64,000 bases of DNA from Bog-532 sp963830385 (GCA_963830385.1 CAWHMD010000002.1:496001-560000); one strand, 5' to 3'; counted from the first letter of the stretch, positions 1-9,037 are shown. Notes: generated from the letters alone by a model not told the origin. Numbers and translations: made by a program.

Positions 1-2
1 TG

Positions 3-1175
3 GTGTTCGCGGTGTCCGGGTTCGGCTTCGCCAGCTGGGCGTCGCGTATCCCCCAGGTCAAGGCCCACCTGGGCCTCAGCCCGTCCGAGCTCGGCCTGCT
101 GCTGCTGGCCATCGCGGCCGGCTCGGTGGCGGCGCTGCCGCTGTCGGGTGCGGTGGTGGCGCGCTGGGGCTCCCGGGCCACCGCGACCGTGATGGCCACA
201 CTGGCGACGGTCGCCCTGCTCACGGTGGCGTTCGGCTACCTGGCCGGGGTGGCGCCGGTGGCGGCCGGGCTGTTCCTGTTCGGCGTGGCCGCCGGAGTGT
301 GGGACGTCGCCATGAACGTCCAGGGGGCCGCGGTCGAGCGCCAGCTGGGCCGTTCGGTCATGTCCCGGTTCCACGCCGCCTGGAGCCTCGGCACCGTGGC
401 CGGGGCGCTGATCGGGGCGATCGCGGTGGCGCTGCACGTCCCGGTCACCGCTCACCTGGCGGTCGCGTCGCTGCTGCAGGGACCGGTGGTATGGGTGGCA
501 GCCCGTTCGTTCGTACCCGACAGGGCGGGCGAGGCCGAGGAGGCAGACGGAACGGCCGGCGGTGAGACGGCCCGGGGCAGCGCGCTCACCGCCTGGCGGG
601 AGCCGCGCACGCTGCTGCTGGGGCTCTTCGTGCTGGCGTTCGCGTTCGCCGAGGGCACCGGCAACGACTGGATCAGCGTCTCGGTCATCGAGGACTACAA
701 GGCGCCCGCCACCCTCGGCACGCTGGCCTTCGCCGTGTTCCTGGCCGCGATGACCGGTGGCCGCTGGTTCGGCACCGCCTTGTTGGACCGCTACGGCCGG
801 GTTGCGGTCAACCGCGCCCTGGCCGCGCTGGCGGTCGCCGGTCTGGTCCTGTTCATCGTCGGCCCGGCCCTGCCCGCCGCGTTCGCGGGCGCGCTGCTGT
901 GGGGGGCCGGCACCTCGCTGGGCTTCCCCACCGGCATGAGCGCCGCCGCCGACGACCCGGCCCGGGCCGCCCCCCGCGTCGGCGTCACCGCCTCGATCGG
1001 CTACACGGCCTTCCTGGGCGGCCCGCCCCTGATCGGCTTCCTGGGCGACCACATCGAGATCCGCCAGGCCCTCCTGTGCGTGGTCGTCCTGCTGGCCATA
1101 GCCGCCGCCATCGCCGGAGTCCTGCGCCCGCCCTCGGTCCTGAATGACCAGGGCGAGGATGGCTGGCGTGGCTGA
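3..1175 (+). CDS. MFS transporter, YbjJ-like, 5'-truncated by window edge
   Basis: About 390 residues of a major facilitator superfamily permease are visible. Hydrophobic segments run through the whole length, giving roughly 11-12 membrane helices, with a charged cytoplasmic loop near residues 175-200 between the two six-helix halves. The opening ASRIPQVKAHLGLS resembles the first loop of YbjJ/FucP-like permeases, which normally have one or two dozen residues before it. The GTG at base 3 is therefore probably internal and the true start lies upstream of the window. Substrate unknown; an efflux or sugar-type role is possible. The 3' end overlaps the downstream kinase gene by 32 bp, so the two are probably cotranscribed. 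Confidence 0.85.
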   Translation: MFAVSGFGFASWASRIPQVKAHLGLSPSELGLLLLAIAAGSVAALPLSGAVVARWGSRATATVMATLATVALLTVAFGYLAGVAPVAAGLFLFGVAAGVWDVAMNVQGAAVERQLGRSVMSRFHAAWSLGTVAGALIGAIAVALHVPVTAHLAVASLLQGPVVWVAARSFVPDRAGEAEEADGTAGGETARGSALTAWREPRTLLLGLFVLAFAFAEGTGNDWISVSVIEDYKAPATLGTLAFAVFLAAMTGGRWFGTALLDRYGRVAVNRALAALAVAGLVLFIVGPALPAAFAGALLWGAGTSLGFPTGMSAAADDPARAAPRVGVTASIGYTAFLGGPPLIGFLGDHIEIRQALLCVVVLLAIAAAIAGVLRPPSVLNDQGEDGWRG

Positions 1176-2049
1176 ACGCTTTGTTATCCCCGCTGAGCTG
1201 GCGCGGGCGGCGGCCCAGCAGGGACGCGGCGATTGGCTGGCCGGGCTGCCTGCCCTGGTCGCGCAGGTCGCCGCCGACTGGCAGATCGGGGTGGGTGACC
1301 CCTTTCTTCCTGGCGGCGCGACCGCCTGGGTGGCCCCGGCCCGCGATCATGCTGGCAGAGATCTCGTGCTCAAGGTCTGCTGGCGGCATCCGGAGGCTGC
1401 CCATGAGGCCGACGGCCTCCGGGCGTGGGCCGGATCCGGGGCGATCCGCCTGTACCGGGCCGGCGAGCTGGCGGAGGCGACGGTGCTTCTCCTTGAGCGG
1501 TGCCGGCCGGGGACTTTGTTGCGGTCTTCGCCTGCCCACGAGCATGACGTCGTGGTCGCAGGCCTGCTGCGGCGCCTGTGGATCGAACCCCCGGCCGGCC
1601 ACCGCTTCCGGCCCCTGTCGGATATGTGTGACTACTGGGCCAGCCGGTACGAGCAGCGGAGCCTAGCCGAACGAAGCTGCCTGGAGACACCGCTGGCGGA
1701 GGAAGGCATCCGCCTGCTCCGTGACCTCCCGCGCAGCGGTGGCGATGCCCTGCTCCTGCACACCGATCTGCATGCCGGCAACGTTCTGGCCGCCCAGCGT
1801 GAGCCATGGCTCGCTATCGACCCGAAGCCGTACGCCGGAGATCCCGCCTACGACGTGACCCAGCACATCTTCAACGGGGTGTTCATCGAAGGGGCTGACG
1901 CTGGCGTCCTCGCGTCCCGGATGGCGCGCTTGCTCGACCTGGATCCCGGCCGGATCGTGCGCTGGCTGTTTGCCCGGGCCGTCGAAGCGTCACCGTACTG
2001 GGCCGGAATGGCAGACCTGGCCCGGACACTGTACTGCTTGCTGACATGA
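1144..2049 (+). CDS. Aminoglycoside/hydroxyurea kinase-like phosphotransferase (APH(6) family)
   Basis: A 301-residue cytoplasmic kinase of the APH fold, closest by eye to the streptomycin 6-phosphotransferase/hydroxyurea kinase family (PF04655). K77 in LVLKVCW is the likely ATP-binding lysine. HTDLHAGN (206-213) is the catalytic loop and IDPKP (225-229) replaces the usual DFG. The ATG at 1144 overlaps the transporter gene; an in-frame ATG at 1159 is an alternative. Family members inactivate streptomycin-type drugs, but many chromosomal homologues have unknown substrates, so resistance is not implied. The pairing with an upstream permease and a downstream GntR remnant suggests a small self-contained resistance or salvage module. 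Confidence 0.8.
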   Translation: MTRARMAGVAERFVIPAELARAAAQQGRGDWLAGLPALVAQVAADWQIGVGDPFLPGGATAWVAPARDHAGRDLVLKVCWRHPEAAHEADGLRAWAGSGAIRLYRAGELAEATVLLLERCRPGTLLRSSPAHEHDVVVAGLLRRLWIEPPAGHRFRPLSDMCDYWASRYEQRSLAERSCLETPLAEEGIRLLRDLPRSGGDALLLHTDLHAGNVLAAQREPWLAIDPKPYAGDPAYDVTQHIFNGVFIEGADAGVLASRMARLLDLDPGRIVRWLFARAVEASPYWAGMADLARTLYCLLT

Positions 2050-2100
2050 GTAGCTCGCCAGGCAGATCCTGGCGACCGTCCACCGGGCAGCGGTGGTCCG

Positions 2101-2324
2101 GTGGACCGGGGCGGGGCCGTGGCAGCCGGGTTACCTCTCGAGCTGCGGGCCCGGATCGAATCCGGGGAGCTGCCGCCGGGCGCGCGCGTGCCATCGATCA
2201 CGACGCTGATGCAGGAGTACGGCATCGCCAGAACACCGCCCGGCACGCCCTGGCGGTCCTAGCCGCGGACGGGCTGATCGAGATCACGCCCGGCTGGGGA
2301 TCGTTCGTCAAGCTGGCCAGCTAG
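2101..2324 (+). pseudogene. GntR-type winged-helix regulator, frameshifted
   Basis: Two frames together encode a short GntR DNA-binding domain. The frame from GTG 2101 gives LRARIESGELPPGARVPS, then ITTLMQEYGIAR, up to about 2232. The last third (TARHALAVLAADGLIE, then GWGSFVK) continues in the next frame from about 2235 to the stop at 2324. Restoring one base between 2230 and 2237 joins them seamlessly. Sequence upstream of 2101 in a third frame (ILATVHRAAVVRW) may also belong to the protein, which would need a second shift. No effector domain is present; single-domain GntR proteins of 80-100 residues are common in actinomycetes. Either decayed or a sequencing error. Confidence 0.6.
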
Positions 2325-2380
2325 CGCTCTCACGCGAGTCCGCCGCCCCTGGCATCTTCGCCTATCCCGGCTGCACGCAG

Positions 2381-2935
2381 TCAGCGCCTGACGGTGTAGG
2401 TCAGCTCGGCGAACGCCCCGGCCTGCCGCGCTCCGGTCAGCGTGAGATGCTGCGCGCTGATGTTGCGGGGCAGCAGCGGAGCCCCGCCGTCCAAGGCCAC
2501 GGGAGCCACAGTCAGCCTGATCTCGTCCAGCAAACCGGCATCGTAGAACTGCCCAGCAAGGTCACCACCGCCGGCTACCGAGATCGCCCGCTCCCCGGCT
2601 GCCGTGGAGATCGCCGGGAAGTGGTCAGTGACCTTGCCTGATGCGAAACGGACGTCTGCGCCCTCCGGGCGGGGAAGGGACCTGGTGGTGAACACGAACG
2701 TGGGCCGGTCCCCGTAGAAGACCTTCCACCTACCTGGCTCGCGGAGCAGATTCTCCTCGCGGAGGACCCATTCGTAGGTCGTTGAGCCGGAGACCAGCAC
2801 GCCGATGCCCTGCATGAACTCGCCGTGATCCGGAGCGCCGTCGAGTGGCACCTCAAACAGCCACGCCAGCGAGCCCGCCGGGTCGGCGATGTAACCAGTA
2901 AAGGAGGTCGCGGTGTTGTAGATCACCTTCGGCAC
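2381..2935 (-). CDS. RibD C-terminal/dihydrofolate reductase-fold protein
   Basis: 184 residues with the YwjB/YyaP type of DHFR-like fold (RibD_C, PF01872). The N-terminal PKVIYNTATSFTGYIA matches the first strand and NADPH-contact region. VSGSTTYEW and the GGGDLAGQFYDAGLLDEIRL segment match the second half, where family members bind nucleotide and pterin-like substrates. The GTG at 2935 is chosen because the family starts just before this first strand; the frame stays open further upstream but that stretch is unlike coding sequence. The usual annotation is a stand-alone oxidoreductase of unknown substrate; a role in riboflavin or folate synthesis is not shown by the neighbours. Confidence 0.8.
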   Translation of the reverse strand: MPKVIYNTATSFTGYIADPAGSLAWLFEVPLDGAPDHGEFMQGIGVLVSGSTTYEWVLREENLLREPGRWKVFYGDRPTFVFTTRSLPRPEGADVRFASGKVTDHFPAISTAAGERAISVAGGGDLAGQFYDAGLLDEIRLTVAPVALDGGAPLLPRNISAQHLTLTGARQAGAFAELTYTVRR

Positions 2936-3608
2936 GCCGCAAGAGTAACGCTCCGGCTGCCGACACCGCACGGGCACCAGTTGATGATCCGCTCGGCCCG
3001 GGCTCGGGTGCGCGTACACCGCGGAGCGGCCAGCTAAACGCGATCCCTAAAGGGCTTTGCCGGTCCCCGCTCAGGGCGCCCGGGCCCCTCGCTCTTGTTC
3101 TTGACTTTGACTTTGATCTTTCAGTCTTCAGTGCTCTTACCTGGCGGGCTGCCGTTCTGCGTAGTGCTTCCTGACCTCGGCCGCACGAAGTGGGGGTGAG
3201 GTCAGCTCGGCGGTGCCCAAGTGGCCCCATCGGCGCTGATCGGCTTATCGTGATGCGGAGCAGTCAGAGCCTGATCGTTTGTTCGATTATCAGCATTCGC
3301 ACAGCACATCCTTTTCCATCCAGCCTCCACCCCTCTCGGGTCGGCAAAGTTACCGTTGCCGCCCCCTGGGCCGGCTCGCCAGCCGCCGCGAGGCCGGCCC
3401 GTACAAGGGCAATGGCGCCATTACCCATATAAGAGCAAGCGCAATGGCGCCATTGCCTACCCTCGGCCGGCCCTGGCGCCCCGGCGCCCCAGCGGCGCGC
3501 ATGAGCGGACCGTCCAGCAGGCCGGGAGGGCCGCCGGAGGCCAGGCGGCGCAGGTCACGGCGGCGGGAACCCAGAGCCGCGACTGCTCGCGGCGCGGTGT
3601 TGAGCGGG
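2936..3608. other. Gene-poor intergenic stretch
   Basis: No convincing coding sequence is seen on either strand. Short open frames here have unbalanced composition and no family resemblance. The only clear structure is the pair of ATGGCGCC palindromes near 3411-3456, listed separately. The stretch separates two minus-strand genes and is expected to carry the promoter of the RibD-fold gene. Confidence 0.6.
3411..3456. repeat. Paired GCAATGGCGCCATTGC palindromes
   Basis: AATGGCGCCATT (3411-3422) is a perfect palindrome. GCAATGGCGCCATTGC (3441-3456) is a perfect 16-nt palindrome extending the same core. They are separated by 18 nt. Related hairpins with the same ATGGCGC core occur in two other intergenic regions of this window (about 34682-34724 and 55291-55336), which points to a dispersed intergenic repeat family or a binding site. 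Confidence 0.6.
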
Positions 3609-4025
3609 TCAGGTGTAGGACCAGCCGGTCCAGGTGGTGACGGTGATGGCGATGACCGGGCCAGTGGGCGGGGTGTCCTGGTACTGGGAGTAACGGGCGG
3701 CCAGCCGGGCCACCGGCGCCTCGGTGGCCTGGCCGGGGCTCAGGACGGTGGCGTGGCCGTCGGCGCGGGACCACCAGAGCTGGGTCCAGTCGTCGTCGTA
3801 GTGGTCGGCCAGCAGCGTGACCCGGGGGTTGGCGGTGATGTTGGCCAGCCGCTTGAGGCGGGTGGTGGTCTTGGGCTTGTGGTCGATGGCGATGTAGATG
3901 CTGTCACCGTCGATCGCGAAGGTGACCGGGACCAGGTGGGGCTGGCCCTCGGCGGAGACGGTCGCCAGCCGGGCCACCCGGGCGCCGGCCAGGCGCTGAC
4001 GGGCCTCGGCGGAAGTCAGGCGCAT
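3609..4025 (-). CDS. PPOX-class F420-type oxidoreductase
   Basis: 138 residues of the split-barrel pyridoxamine 5'-phosphate oxidase-like fold. RLATVSAEGQPHLVPVTFAIDGD is the first half of the barrel and LKRLANITANPRVTLLADHYDDDW the conserved second strand pair. The protein resembles the actinobacterial TIGR03668-type subgroup assumed to bind coenzyme F420. Length is normal for the group. The substrate is unknown. The ATG start is supported by the family N-terminus. The region upstream is shared with the divergent antiporter gene at 4159. Confidence 0.8.
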   Translation of the reverse strand: MRLTSAEARQRLAGARVARLATVSAEGQPHLVPVTFAIDGDSIYIAIDHKPKTTTRLKRLANITANPRVTLLADHYDDDWTQLWWSRADGHATVLSPGQATEAPVARLAARYSQYQDTPPTGPVIAITVTTWTGWSYT

Positions 4026-4158
4026 CTGCCCATGGTGACAGCAGCCGCCGTCGCCGGGGCGGGAGGCGGGGTGGCCGGCCGGAGCGGGTTAGGGTGACGG
4101 GAGGGGTGCCGGGAAGTCTGGTCGGCGTTATCTCCGCCAGCTTGAGAGGACACCGCCG

Positions 4159-5649
4159 TTGACCGGAATCGAATCGTTCGGGCTGATCATCCTGGTGGTC
4201 GGCCTGGTCGGGACCGCCGCCGTGCTGTCGAACCGGGTGAGCGAACGGTTGCGCATCCCCGCCCCCGCCTTCTTCCTGGTCTTCGCGGCCATAGCGGCGG
4301 AGCTGTTCCCGGGGCTGGGCCACCTCAGCGACGACACTGTGCAGCGGGTGGTCAGTGTGGCGCTGGCGTTCATCCTGTTCGACGGCGGGATGCACATCGG
4401 CTGGCGGCGGTTCCGGACCGCGGCCACCGCCACCGTGTGGCTCGGGGTGGCCGGGACGTTCGTGACCGCCGGGGCGGCCGCGCTGGCCGCGCACACGATA
4501 TTCGGGCTGGGCTGGCGGCTAGCCCTGCTGCTGGGCACGGCGCTGTCCCCCACCGACCCGGCCGTGGTGTTCTCGGTGCTCGGCCGCCGGGAGGTGGGCG
4601 GGCGCACCGGCGTCCTGCTGGAGGGCGAGTCCGGGGCCAACGACCCGGTCGGCATCGCGTTGCTGGTGGCGCTGATCGGGGCGACCGGCTCCCCGGCCGC
4701 CGCGGCCGGGCACATCGTGGTCACGTTCGTGCTGCAGATGGTGGTGGGTGCCTGGATCGGCACGATGGCGGGCTGGCTGCTGCTGGCGTTCATGCGCCGG
4801 GTGCCGCTGCCCAGCGAGGGCCTGTACGCGCTCCGGGTGCTGGCCGCCGTGCTGGTCATCTTCGGCCTGGCCACGGTCGCGCACGGGTCCGGTTTCCTGG
4901 CCGTGTTCGTGGCCGGCATCATGATCGGCGACGAACGGGCCCCCTACAAACGGGAGATCCAGCGGTTCCACTCCTCGCTGGCCAGCCTGGCCGAGATCGT
5001 GGCGTTCATCCTGCTGGGGCTGACCGTGCACCTGTCCGGGCTGCCGGCCGGGCACGCCTGGGCCATCGGCCTCGGGCTGGCCGCGCTGCTCGCGTTCGTG
5101 ATCCGGCCGTTGCTGGTCGGGCTGCTGCTGCTGCCGGTCCGGCTGAAACGGGGGGAACGGCTGTTCGTGCTGTGGACCGGGCTCAAGGGCGCGGTGCCGG
5201 TGCTGCTCGGCACCTACATCGTGCAGTCCGGGACCGGCGGCGCGAGCCGGGCCTACGAGATCATCTTCGTGGTGGTGGCGTTCTCGGTCGTGGTCCAGGG
5301 TGGCCTGGTGCCGACGCTGGCCCGGCGGCTGCGGGTGCCACTGCAGATCATCGAGCCGGAGCCGTGGAGCCTGGGCGTCCGGTTCCGGGAGGAACCCGAG
5401 GGACTCCAGCGCTTCGTGATCGGGCCGTCGTCGGCCGCCGACGGCCGCACCCTGGCCGACCTGCCGTGCGACGACGGCGTGTGGGTGATCTTCATCGTCC
5501 GGGACGGGCAACTCGTCCCGGCCCGCGCGGACACCGAGCTGCAGGCGGGGGACGAGGTGCTGGTGCAGGCCGATGAGGACGAGGCGCCCGCGCTGAAGAA
5601 GCTGTTCACCACGCCCGTGCCCCCGCCGGCCGGCCGTGCTGGCGGATGA
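4159..5649 (+). CDS. Potassium (or sodium)/proton antiporter, CPA1/NhaP2 type with RCK_C domain
   Basis: 496 residues. An N-terminal sodium/hydrogen exchanger domain (about residues 8-390) has some 12 membrane segments, including the LSPTDPAVVFSVL and EGESGANDPVGIALL motifs where the conserved Asp residues carry ion and proton. A cytoplasmic RCK_C/TrkA-C domain (about 405-490) follows, as in NhaP2/CvrA, and normally senses ligand to gate the transporter. Translation starts at TTG 4159, supported by a GAGAGGA ribosome-binding site eight bases upstream. hypF follows 22 bp after the stop and could be read through from this promoter, although the two functions are not obviously linked. Confidence 0.88.
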   Translation: MTGIESFGLIILVVGLVGTAAVLSNRVSERLRIPAPAFFLVFAAIAAELFPGLGHLSDDTVQRVVSVALAFILFDGGMHIGWRRFRTAATATVWLGVAGTFVTAGAAALAAHTIFGLGWRLALLLGTALSPTDPAVVFSVLGRREVGGRTGVLLEGESGANDPVGIALLVALIGATGSPAAAAGHIVVTFVLQMVVGAWIGTMAGWLLLAFMRRVPLPSEGLYALRVLAAVLVIFGLATVAHGSGFLAVFVAGIMIGDERAPYKREIQRFHSSLASLAEIVAFILLGLTVHLSGLPAGHAWAIGLGLAALLAFVIRPLLVGLLLLPVRLKRGERLFVLWTGLKGAVPVLLGTYIVQSGTGGASRAYEIIFVVVAFSVVVQGGLVPTLARRLRVPLQIIEPEPWSLGVRFREEPEGLQRFVIGPSSAADGRTLADLPCDDGVWVIFIVRDGQLVPARADTELQAGDEVLVQADEDEAPALKKLFTTPVPPPAGRAGG

Positions 5650-5671
5650 CCGGCCGTCCGGCCACACTGGG

Positions 5672-7957
5672 ATGGTGACGGAGCAGGTCCGGAAAGCGGT
5701 CCGGGTGGAGGGGATCGTCCAGGGTGTCGGCTTCCGGCCGTTCGTGTACGGCCTCGCGACCGGCCTGGGACTCGGCGGCCTGGTCGGTAACGACGCCGAC
5801 GGGGTGTTCGCCGAGGTCGAGGGGATGCCCGGCGCGGTCGCGCAGTTCCTGGAGCGGCTGGAGCGGGACGCCCCGCCGCTGGCCCGGGTGGACCGGGTCC
5901 GGTCCTGGGCGCTACCCCCGGCCGGGTCGGACGTTTTCACGATCGCGGCCTCGCTGGAAATGGATCCCGGCGGCCCGCGCCGGGCCCTGGTCTCACCCGA
6001 CACCACGACCTGCGCGGACTGCCTGCGCGAGCTGGCCGACCCGGCCGACCGGCGGTTCGGCTACCCGTTCATCAACTGCACCAACTGCGGCCCCCGGTTC
6101 ACGATCGTCCGCGACGTGCCCTACGACCGCGCGCGCACCACGATGGCGGCCTTCCCGATGTGCGCGGCCTGCGCGGCCGAGTACCTGGACCCGGCCGACC
6201 GGCGGTTTCACGCGGAACCAACCTGCTGCCCGGCCTGCGGTCCGACGCTGCGGCTGACCGATGCGGCCGGGGAACCTCTCGACGGGGATCCGGTGGCCCG
6301 GGCGGCGGAACTGCTGCGCGACGGGGCCGTCCTCGCGGTCAAGGGCCTGGGCGGTTACCACCTGGCGGCCGACGCCGCCTCGGACAAGGCGGCGGCCGCG
6401 CTGCGGGAACGCAAGCACCGGGAGGACAAGCCGTTCGCGGTGATGGCGGCTGACGTGGCTGCCGCCCGGACGCTGGCCGAGGTCGACGAGACGGCCGAAC
6501 GGCTGCTGACCAGCGCCCGGCGGCCGATCGTGCTGCTCCCCCGGCGGCCCGGCGCGCCGGTGGCCGAGGCGGTCGCCCCCGGCAACCGGCAGCTCGGGGT
6601 CATGCTGCCGTACACCCCGCTGCATCACCTGCTGCTGCCCGCGGTGGGCGGCCCTGTGGTGCTGACCAGCGGGAACGTCTCCGACGAGCCGATCGCGTAC
6701 CGGGACGGCGACGCCGCCCGACGGCTCAGCGGGATCGCCGACGCCTTCCTCGCGCACGACCGGGCGATCCATATCCGGACCGACGACTCCGTGTCGCGAC
6801 CCTTTTTCAATAAAGAAATGGTGCTACGGCGGTCACGGGGCTACGCACCCGAGCCGGTCCGGGTGCGGACCCGCTTCGCGCGGCCGGTGCTGGCCGTCGG
6901 GGCCGAGCTGAAGAACACGTTCTGCCTGGCCAAGGGCGACCAGGTGATCATGTCGCATCACATCGGGGATCTGGAGAACGTGGAGACGCTGCGCTCGTTC
7001 ACCGAGGGCATCGAGCATGTCGGGCGGCTGTTCGGCATCGAGCCGGCCGTGGTGGCGCACGACCTCCATCCGGAGTACCTGTCCACCAAGTACGCCCTGG
7101 AACTGGCCGGGGTCGACCTGGCCGGGGTCCAGCACCACCACGCGCACATCGCGTCCTGCCTGGCCGACAACGGCGCGACCGGGCTCGACGGGCCGGTCAT
7201 CGGGGTGGCGTTCGACGGCACCGGCTACGGCCTGGACGGGACCATCTGGGGTGGGGAGTTCCTGGTCGCAGGGCTGGCTGGCTTCGAGCGGGCCGGGCAC
7301 CTGACGCCGGTGCCGCTGCCCGGCGGGGCCGCCGCGATCCGGCAGCCGTGGCGGATGGCGGCCGCTTACCTGGACGCCGCTGGGCTGGCCGGCGGCCCCG
7401 ACGTGGCCCGGCGGCACGAGGGTCAGTGGGCGGCGGTGCTGTCCATGGCCCGCAAGGGCGTGAACGCCCCGCTGACCTCGAGCGCGGGCCGTCTGTTCGA
7501 CGCGGTGGCCGCGCTGCTGGAGGTCCGGGACACGATCAACTACGAGGGTCAGGCCGCCGTCGAGCTGGAGCAGCTTGCCGATACCGCTGAAAAAGGGAGC
7601 TACCGCGCGGGGCTCAGCAGCGGCGCGCCGTTCCAGGCAGCCGGCGCCGACCTGGTCCACGCCGCCGCCGATGACCTGGCCCGCGGCGTTGCGCGGCCGG
7701 TCATCGCGGCCCGGTTCCACCATGGTGTGGGCCAGCTCATCGAGGACGGCTGCCGGCTGGTGCGGGACCGGACCGGGCTGGCCACCGTGGCGCTGTCCGG
7801 CGGGGTGTTCCAGAACCTGCTGCTGCTGACCGAGGTGGCAGGCCGGCTGGAGGCGGGCGGCTTCCGCGTCCTCACCCACACCCAGGTTCCCTGCAACGAC
7901 GGCGGCATCAGCCTCGGCCAGGCCGTGATAGCCGCCGCCCAGGACGAAGCGAGCTAG
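5672..7957 (+). CDS. hypF: Carbamoyltransferase HypF
   Basis: 761 residues, full length. HypF converts carbamoyl phosphate to a carbamoyl group and loads it onto the C-terminal cysteine of HypE, the source of the cyanide ligands of the NiFe site. Domains in order: acylphosphatase (about 8-95, VQGVGFRPFVYGLA); two C4 zinc fingers (CADC/CTNC and CAAC/CCPAC, about 110-185); a YrdC-like adenylating domain (about 200-390); and a Kae1-like carbamoyltransferase domain with the HHHAHIASCL metal site. ATG 5672 is preferred because it sits just before the acylphosphatase domain; GTG 5675 is possible. It is the only hyp gene on the plus strand. Its stop codon overlaps that of hypB, so the two genes converge. 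Confidence 0.95.
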   Translation: MVTEQVRKAVRVEGIVQGVGFRPFVYGLATGLGLGGLVGNDADGVFAEVEGMPGAVAQFLERLERDAPPLARVDRVRSWALPPAGSDVFTIAASLEMDPGGPRRALVSPDTTTCADCLRELADPADRRFGYPFINCTNCGPRFTIVRDVPYDRARTTMAAFPMCAACAAEYLDPADRRFHAEPTCCPACGPTLRLTDAAGEPLDGDPVARAAELLRDGAVLAVKGLGGYHLAADAASDKAAAALRERKHREDKPFAVMAADVAAARTLAEVDETAERLLTSARRPIVLLPRRPGAPVAEAVAPGNRQLGVMLPYTPLHHLLLPAVGGPVVLTSGNVSDEPIAYRDGDAARRLSGIADAFLAHDRAIHIRTDDSVSRPFFNKEMVLRRSRGYAPEPVRVRTRFARPVLAVGAELKNTFCLAKGDQVIMSHHIGDLENVETLRSFTEGIEHVGRLFGIEPAVVAHDLHPEYLSTKYALELAGVDLAGVQHHHAHIASCLADNGATGLDGPVIGVAFDGTGYGLDGTIWGGEFLVAGLAGFERAGHLTPVPLPGGAAAIRQPWRMAAAYLDAAGLAGGPDVARRHEGQWAAVLSMARKGVNAPLTSSAGRLFDAVAALLEVRDTINYEGQAAVELEQLADTAEKGSYRAGLSSGAPFQAAGADLVHAAADDLARGVARPVIAARFHHGVGQLIEDGCRLVRDRTGLATVALSGGVFQNLLLLTEVAGRLEAGGFRVLTHTQVPCNDGGISLGQAVIAAAQDEAS

Positions 7958-8700
7958 GCCTCCACCGACGGGACGGGGACCTGGCTGGTCAGCCAGTCGT
8001 ACCAGGTAGGCAGGCCGGAGCCGTCCGACGAAGACAGGTGGATCATCGCGGCGTGGGGGCTGACCTGGCCTATGTAGTCGCCGAACCGGCCGGTGTCGAA
8101 GTCGACGTAGGGGCCGAGGTCGGTCTTGGTCACCACCACCAGATCGGCACTGCGGAACATCTGGGGGTACTTCAGGGGCTTGTCGGTGCCCTCGGTCACC
8201 GAGGCCAGGACCACGCGGGCCGCCTCGCCGAGGTCGAACAGGGCCGGGCAGACCAGGTTGCCGACGTTCTCGATGACGACCACCGAGCCGGGCGGCGGGT
8301 CCAGGGTGCGCAGCGCCCCGCCGACCATCGCGGCGTCCAGGTGGCAGCCGGCGCCGGTGTTGATCTGGACCACCTGGCAGCCGGCGTCACGGATGCGGTC
8401 GGCGTCGAGCGCGGTCTCCTGGTCGCCTTCGATGACCGACAGCGTGAGGCGCCCTGCCAGGTCGCGGCCGGAGCGTTCCAGCAGGGTGGTCTTGCCCGAG
8501 CCGGGCGAGCTCATCAGGTTGACGGCGAGGACGCCACGATCGCGCAGCCAGGCCCGGTTCTGCTGGGCCAGGTCGTCGTTCTTGGCCAGGATCTTCTGTT
8601 CGAGGGTGATCTCCTGCTCATGGTGGTGCTCGTGAGGCGCGTGGTGGTCGTGGGGCTCGTGGGCTTCCAGGAGGGGGGAGCATCCGCAGGTTGCGCACAT
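7954..8700 (-). CDS. hypB: Nickel-incorporation GTPase HypB
   Basis: 248 residues. HypB hydrolyses GTP while delivering nickel, with HypA, to the hydrogenase large subunit. The N-terminal MCATCGC matches the CxxCGC high-affinity nickel site. The histidine-rich run at about residues 17-27 could store nickel. The P-loop SSPGSGKTT, the GAGCHLDA Cys-His metal site at the G-domain dimer interface, and the NVGNLVCPALFDLGE and VVTKTDL nucleotide motifs are all present. It starts 2 bp after the hypA stop and is the last gene of the maturation operon, meeting hypF tail to tail. Confidence 0.95.
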   Translation of the reverse strand: MCATCGCSPLLEAHEPHDHHAPHEHHHEQEITLEQKILAKNDDLAQQNRAWLRDRGVLAVNLMSSPGSGKTTLLERSGRDLAGRLTLSVIEGDQETALDADRIRDAGCQVVQINTGAGCHLDAAMVGGALRTLDPPPGSVVVIENVGNLVCPALFDLGEAARVVLASVTEGTDKPLKYPQMFRSADLVVVTKTDLGPYVDFDTGRFGDYIGQVSPHAAMIHLSSSDGSGLPTWYDWLTSQVPVPSVEA

Positions 8701-8702
8701 GG

Positions 8703-9035
8703 TCAGGCCACCTTTACCGAGGTGATCAGGAGCTGCTGGCCGGAGACCACGGTCACGTTCGCGCTGCCGCAGGGGCAGAGCAGGATCCGGCCGTCTTCCG
8801 GCTCGAACGACTGGCCGCAGTCCGCGCAGTCGCACTTGGCGGCGGGCTCGGAGATCTCCAGGTCGGCGCCGTCCAGCGGGGTGCCTTCGGTGGCCATGCT
8901 GAAGCAGAACCGGAGCGCGTCCGGCACCACGCCGGACAGTGCGCCGATCTCCACCCGGACCGACGTGACCCGGCGGCCCGGCAGCCGTTCAGTGACGCCG
9001 TCGATCAGCCCTTCGGCGATGGCCAGCTCGTGCAC
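8703..9035 (-). CDS. hypA: Nickel chaperone HypA
   Basis: 110 residues, typical length. MHELAIAEG supplies the N-terminal amine/His2/Glu3 nickel site. The zinc ribbon uses the pairs CDCADC and CPCG in the C-terminal half. HypA collects nickel from HypB and hands it to the HypE/HypD-treated apo large subunit. The gene lies between hypE and hypB with only 2 bp on each side, so it is clearly cotranscribed and probably translationally coupled. Confidence 0.95.
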   Translation of the reverse strand: MHELAIAEGLIDGVTERLPGRRVTSVRVEIGALSGVVPDALRFCFSMATEGTPLDGADLEISEPAAKCDCADCGQSFEPEDGRILLCPCGSANVTVVSGQQLLITSVKVA

Positions 9036-9037
9036 GG

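Noticed and set aside
1144..2049. Proven streptomycin resistance gene
   Set aside because: The kinase motifs are present but family members include housekeeping enzymes of unknown substrate; resistance cannot be claimed from sequence.
3279..4097. 272-codon plus-strand frame covering the palindromes and the PPOX gene
   Set aside because: Its second half is antisense to a recognised PPOX protein and its first half is low-complexity intergenic sequence.
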